NCBI GenBank assembly: GCA_036365455.1
Contig: JAWQUS010000008.1
Span: forward strand, 22,613,501-22,677,500
Direction of reading: 5' to 3'
DNA: 64,000 nucleotides
From: Macrosoma leucophasiata
Lineage: Eukaryota; Arthropoda; Insecta; Lepidoptera; Hedylidae
A model generated the notes under the pieces. That model was not told where the DNA came from. It ran no database searches and worked only from the letters and a program-made list of their open reading frames with translations. Below are positions 39,401 through 45,400 of the stretch, piece after piece; within the stretch, counting starts at the first letter, position 1, and every line of letters begins with the position of its first letter. The position numbers were made by a program, and so were the translations under genes.

Positions 39401-42400
39401 CTCCGATACATTTTATTCGGCGTCCATTCAGCTTGCTCGTTGGTTGTACGATTGTTAGTGTTGCCGCCGTTGCTGGTGCCCCAGGAGCGCAGTGCCGAAG
39501 CCTCCTCGTCGCCGGGAGTGTACAGAGGCATTCTGGTGTTACCATGCCACGTCGTGCTTCTATGACAAAGTGGACTCATTACTCTATCTGTAGTTCCATA
39601 CTCGTTGTTTTTTTTATGTAATGGTAGTGGCAAACAAGCATGCAGTTCACATTCATGACTGCAGCCTATAGTCACCTACACAAAGCCCAAAGTTAAATTG
39701 CAGATGCGTTACTACTCCTAAGGCCTTATGTGTTATGCCTCTGTGCCGAAAACAGGGCCGTACGTTACCACCTGACCGGAACACGATAGAGCTGGACACT
39801 ACCATTTAGCGGCAAGTAGGTATATTAGGTAATGCGGTGGGGCCTACGCCCACGAGCTCCGTCACCGGAGCTCTACCACCAGTAAAGTGTCCCTGCATAC
39901 CGCAAGCGCGCTGACGAGTTGGCGGCGGATGACCACGCCAAAGTATTGGTAAAGTTTTAGCAAAATTTTATATCCTTCTCTAATTTTACATTAATAATAA
40001 CTTACATAACAAGAAAATATAATTTCTACAAAATCCTGAAGACCATTAACAAAAAAAAATTAAAAAACTGTTTTTTTTTTCAAATAATCATAAGATTAAT
40101 ATAACTCAGTTGACTCTATCAGTATATGAGTACTCATGACAAATAACTAGTCTGCTCCTTATTTGTTTTTATGCTTATTTTATGGAACAAGTTTTTGAAG
40201 ATGAAGAAAAATTTGAAAGAACGACCTAATTATTTTAATGAAAAAACGAAATGAAACAATATATCGTGTGGGATTCGAACATGTGACTGGCGTACCAATT
40301 CAGGAACGCGGTCATGTTAAATGATGGTACTAAACAGCAATGTACTGCCAAACCAAGACACTTAAGAAGTCGCAGGTTGAAATCCCGTCCGAAATCCCGA
40401 ACCGTGTAAGGGAAATGTGATTATTTCTTCCTAATAACACTGATAAGCCAAAATAATATAAATATGCAAATAAGTTATAAAGATATATAATATATACACT
40501 TGCAAAATTTATAAACTCGCCTGATTGTAGAACCGAACGTCTATATATATATGGCTTGACGTATACGTCTTGACGTGACGTCATCAATAACAAAATGAAA
40601 TGGCAGGTGAATCGTACCTTCCTCCGGAAGTCTGGCGGACAAACGGCATGCGCGGCCTGCCACGGGCCTCGCCCACCGTCCCGCGACCCATTCCTCGCCC
40701 CAAGCTGAAGCGCTCCCCGGCCGCCGCCCCTATGGGCGGCCCCCCTCGGATGTTATCTCGCTGGAATATCAACACTCACGTTAATATCTAGTACCAATAG
40801 GCTAGTTGCTAGTTCAAAAAACTGGTCTTTTTGGCTTTTAAAAAGTACAATTATTTCGTGAGTATTAATGTTTCTGCAGAATACAAAAGATAAATAGGTT
40901 TACTTTGGTTATAAAGGTTACTCGTTTTTATTGCCGCCTGAAACGGTCTCAAGTGTCATGGCGTCTTGTATGACTTCACATCTTCCAAAACTCCACAAAG
41001 GATTATTGGGCTTAGGTGACAATTCATCCGCAAATGTAACTTATCCGCGGATGAAATGTCAAATTTTGTTATTATTCGGAGCAGTCGCCACTTAGGCAAA
41101 TTACTAGTGGTCCTTTCATCCAAAGTTGAGCAACACCTATATTATACCTATCCAAGATGGCGGCTGCATGAAGTTGTCAACTTTTTCGTCATGGGTGTCG
41201 TTTTCATGGTTCTTGAGGGTGTTGAATTCGATAGTGGTGTCAAAATGTAAATCCAAGATGGCGGCTGCATGAAGTTGTCAACTTTTTCGTCTAGGGTGTC
41301 GTTTTCATGGTTCTTGAGGGTGTTGAATTCGATAGTGGTGTCAAAATGTAAATCCAAGATGGCGGCTGCATGAAGTTGTCAACTTTTTCGTCATGGGTGT
41401 CGTTTTCATGGTTCATGAGGGTGTTGAATCCGACAGTGGTGTCAAAATGTAAATCCAAGATGGCGGCTGCATGAAGTTGACGACTTTTTCGTCATGGGTG
41501 TCGTTTTCATGGTTCTTGAGGGTGCTGAATTCGATAGTGGTGTCAAACTGTAAATCCAAGATGGCGGCTGCATGAAGTTGTCAACTTTTTCGTCATGGGT
41601 GTCGTTTTCATGGTTCTTGAGGGTGTTGAATTCGATAGTGGTGTCAAAATGTAAATCCAAGATGGCGGCTGCATGAAGTTGACAACTTTTTCGTCATGGG
41701 TGTCGTTTTCATGGTTTATGAGGGTGTTGAATCCGATAGTGGTGTCAAAGTGTAACTCCAAGATGGCAAACAGTTTTTTTTAATATGATGTGTATGTATT
41801 ACGAGGTTTCTTGAGGTGCTGATTACGGAAATGTCATCATTTTTTAGATCGGATGCCATTTTCTTAATCAGCACCCCAAGAAACTACAAAATTTCACCAA
41901 TTAAACCATCATTTAAGGCTATCTGACATACCTATCCATATTATTAGCATAATATTTGCGTGCCTTCGAGCTTTATCATTAAAGCTCTACCACCGTAAAT
42001 TACCACTAACACTGAGCAGCAGGTACACATGTTATAAAGCGGTGGTGCTGATTGAGCTCGAGTGTGGTCTCGAGCTCGTCCAGCGAGCTCTACCACGAAT
42101 TTCCCAGTAAAGTCTGATGATGAAGATGTCTGTGTAATAGGTAACCAAATTAAGCGTCCATACAGTAATTTTGGCGGAGTGTCCGCGGTGTGCCTAAACA
42201 TTGTATAGGTAGTGGTGCATGCAAAGACAAAAATAACAAAGTAAATCGTTTTTTTTTACAATAGTTACATATATCTAATGAATCTGTTTGAAATAAAATA
42301 TTGCTTTTTATATTATGTATATATGTCAGCGACGACCACGGACAAAGGTAATCAGTGAATGTGTTTGTGTGACAAAGACCAAAAGTGCAAGTGATCGTCA

Positions 42401-45400
42401 AAGTAGTCTTCGCGTAACGTTCGTAGAAAGTAAATAACGTGTATAGATGTATAGTTATATTAGATTGGGGAAAAAGTTTCTTTGCATTTTTTAAGATAAT
42501 TCAAAACATTTTTTAATATAGTTTATTTAAATTTAACTAAAGTATGTATGTACCATTTTGTTCGATAACCTTTTGCCATCTTGTAGGTAGGGACATGATC
42601 CCATTGCTATAAAAATTTTGGGACTTCTCATCAAAATACCGCGACAAGTGGATTTGGCAGTCCTCTCGTGATGTTAACCTAACATTGCATAAAGACTTCT
42701 GAAGAGACCGAAACAGGTGGAAATCTGAAGGTGCAAGGTCAGGACTATACGGCGGATGCATTAACACCTCCCAGCCAAACTCTCTTAATTTTTGCTGAGT
42801 GGCTATAGATATGTGAGGTCTAGCGTTATCATGATGAAACACCACACCCCTTCTGTTGATCAATTCCGGCCGCTTTCTCTCAACTTCTTGCTTTAATCTC
42901 ATCAGTTGTTCGCAGTAGAGTTTAGAATCGATAGTCCTGCCTCGTGGTAATAGCTCATAATGAATAATGCCCTTCCAATCCCACCACACACACAACATCA
43001 CCTTATTGCGAGTTAACCCGGGTTTCGCCACAGTCTGTGAAGCCTGACCGGCCTTTGACCACGACCTTTTTCGCACGTTCTTGTCGTACGTGATCCACTT
43101 TTCATTACCAGTTATCAGCTTCTTCAAAAATGATTCGGTTTCATTACGTCGTAATAAAGAATCACAAATGAGTACACGGTTCATTAGGTTTCTTTCAGTG
43201 AGCTCGTGAGGTACCCAAATATCGAGCTTTATTTTGTACCCAGCTTTTTTCAAATGCGCCAAAACTGTTTTGGTGATCAATTCTCAGTTCTTCAGCTACG
43301 TCGTAACTACTGATATGTCGATCTTGCTACACTTTTTCAAAAATGGCATCCATTTTATCCGTAATAGGGCGACCAGAGCGAGGTGCATCTTTGACATCAA
43401 TTTTCCAGATTGAAAACGCTTAAACCAAATTTGTGCTACTATCACAGACACTGCACTAGGTCCATAAACATCGCAATTTTTTTTCGCGGCTTGCGTTGCA
43501 TTTTTACCTTTTTTGTAGTAAAATTTTAAAATGTATCGAATTTCTTCATTAGATTCACTCATCTTGACAGTACGAAAAACAAATGAAAATCACACATTTG
43601 CCTAATTTGAATTTGGAATTATGTTCTTTAAAATTTTAACTTTCAATGATACCAAAACCAGCCAGATACAAATACTACAGCCAAAAAGATTATATTACAA
43701 GTTCATACATACTATAATGAAAAAAATACTTTTTCCCCGACTTATTATATAGACAGTCTCCTCGGACGATAGTTTTGAATATAATTTTAATTCTTTGCCT
43801 CATATCAACTTGTAATAATGTTAGTCATGTAAGAATGTATGTTACGAAGTCATTTTATATAATTAAACCTTGATAATGTAAAGGACGTAGGCAGGAAACG
43901 TTATTTTCTTATTATTTTGATGTTTTATACTTTTCTTATTTCACGTATGTTTTGGTCTCCTTTTTAATGTTTCACGTTTGTTTATGTATTTTCTTACGAT
44001 AGGGTAATGTTTGCTGTTTATTTTTATGTAGCCGCCATCTTGGATTTACTTTTTGACACCACTATCGAATTCAACACCCTCAAGAACCATGAAAACGACA
44101 CCCATGACGAAAAAATTGTCAACTTCATGCAGCCGCCATCTTGGATTTACATTTTGACACCACTATCGAATTAAACACCCTCACGAACCATGAAAACGAC
44201 ACCATGACGAAATAGTTAACAACTTCATGCAGCCGCCATCTTGGATTTACATTTTGACACCACTATCGAATTAAACACCCCTCATGAACCATGAAAACGA
44301 CACCCTAGACGAAAAAGTTGACAACTTCATGCAGCCGCTATCTTGGATTTACAGTTTGACATCACTATCGAATTCAACACCCTCAAGAACCATGAAAACG
44401 ACACCTATGACGAAAAAGTTGACAACTTCATGCAGCCGCCATCTTGGATTTACATTTTGACACCACTATCGAATTCAACACCCTCAAGAACCATGAAAAC
44501 GACACCCATGACGAAAAAGTTGACAACTTCATGCAGCCGCCATCTTGGATTTACATTTTGACACCACTATCGAATTCAGCACCATCAAGAACCATGAAAA
44601 CGACACCCATGAGGAAAAAGTTGTCAACTTCATGCAGCCGCCATCTTGGATTTACATTTTGACACCACTATCGAATTCAACACCCTCAAGAACCATGAAA
44701 ACGACACCCATGACGAAAAAGTTGACAACTTCATGCAGTCACCATCTTGGATAGGTATAATATAGGTGTTGCTCAACTTTGGATGAAAGGACCACTAGTA
44801 ATTTGCCTAAGTGGCGACTGCTACGAATAATAACAAAACTTCGGATGAGTCGACCACTACTGTTTTTAACGAGTGACATTTCATCCGCGGATAAGTTACA
44901 TTTGCGGATGAATTGTCACCTAAGTCGATTATTGTGAGGTCGATATTAGTTGATAAAATGTTTATGAAGATGTAATCAATGTTAAGTAATACAGTGAAAT
45001 TAAGATATCATTATGATTTTTTGATTGCTTTATTATAAAGTATACCTATCTATATTTCTATGTAATAATCTTATCAAAATTTATATTTTTAAAATAAAAC
45101 GTAATTTTAAGATAAATAAACAAAATCCTTAGGTAGTATTCGCGTTTACCCATCTTGAATCGGGTAAACGCGAACAGGTAGTTGTTATCCCCGAAGAGGT
45201 AGGCAGAGTTGAATTTAAACATAAATCCAACCTCGTTTCGCTGGTTACGTTTTTACCCATGTAAAAGGTGGCGAGCCTGTTCAAATCTCCGGGCATATTA
45301 ATAAATTCAGAGGTACTGGGAAACTTCTATAAAATGTAAATATCCCAACTTAACCAGAGTTAAGGATATTATACTATCAACTCTGATCCCGACCCGGGAA

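Larger units (their letters stand above)
41009..44926. mobile_element. Foldback-like element with 101-bp tandem-repeat arms
   Basis: Outer ends CTTAGGTGACAATTCATCCG (41011) and its complement (to 44924) are flanked by the same 8-mer GATTATTG (41001-41008 and 44927-44934). Each arm is a unique 140-180-bp end followed by tandem units: six exact 101-bp periods from 41151 on the left and seven of 100-102 bp to 44748 on the right, in opposite orientation. The unit carries AAGATGGCGGCTGCATGAAG. The core holds an unrelated mariner (42460-43746) and a small foldback (41800-41885). The structure resembles Drosophila Foldback elements; no native transposase is seen. Confidence 0.85.

Noticed and set aside
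41151..41757. CRISPR-like regular array
   Set aside because: The 101-bp units are contiguous tandem copies without spacers, in a eukaryotic transposon arm.
41148..41761. 72-codon ORFs repeated in the Foldback arms (also 44343-44754)
   Set aside because: The 101-bp unit is not a multiple of three, so the same DNA is read in shifted frames; identical repeats explain the open frames.
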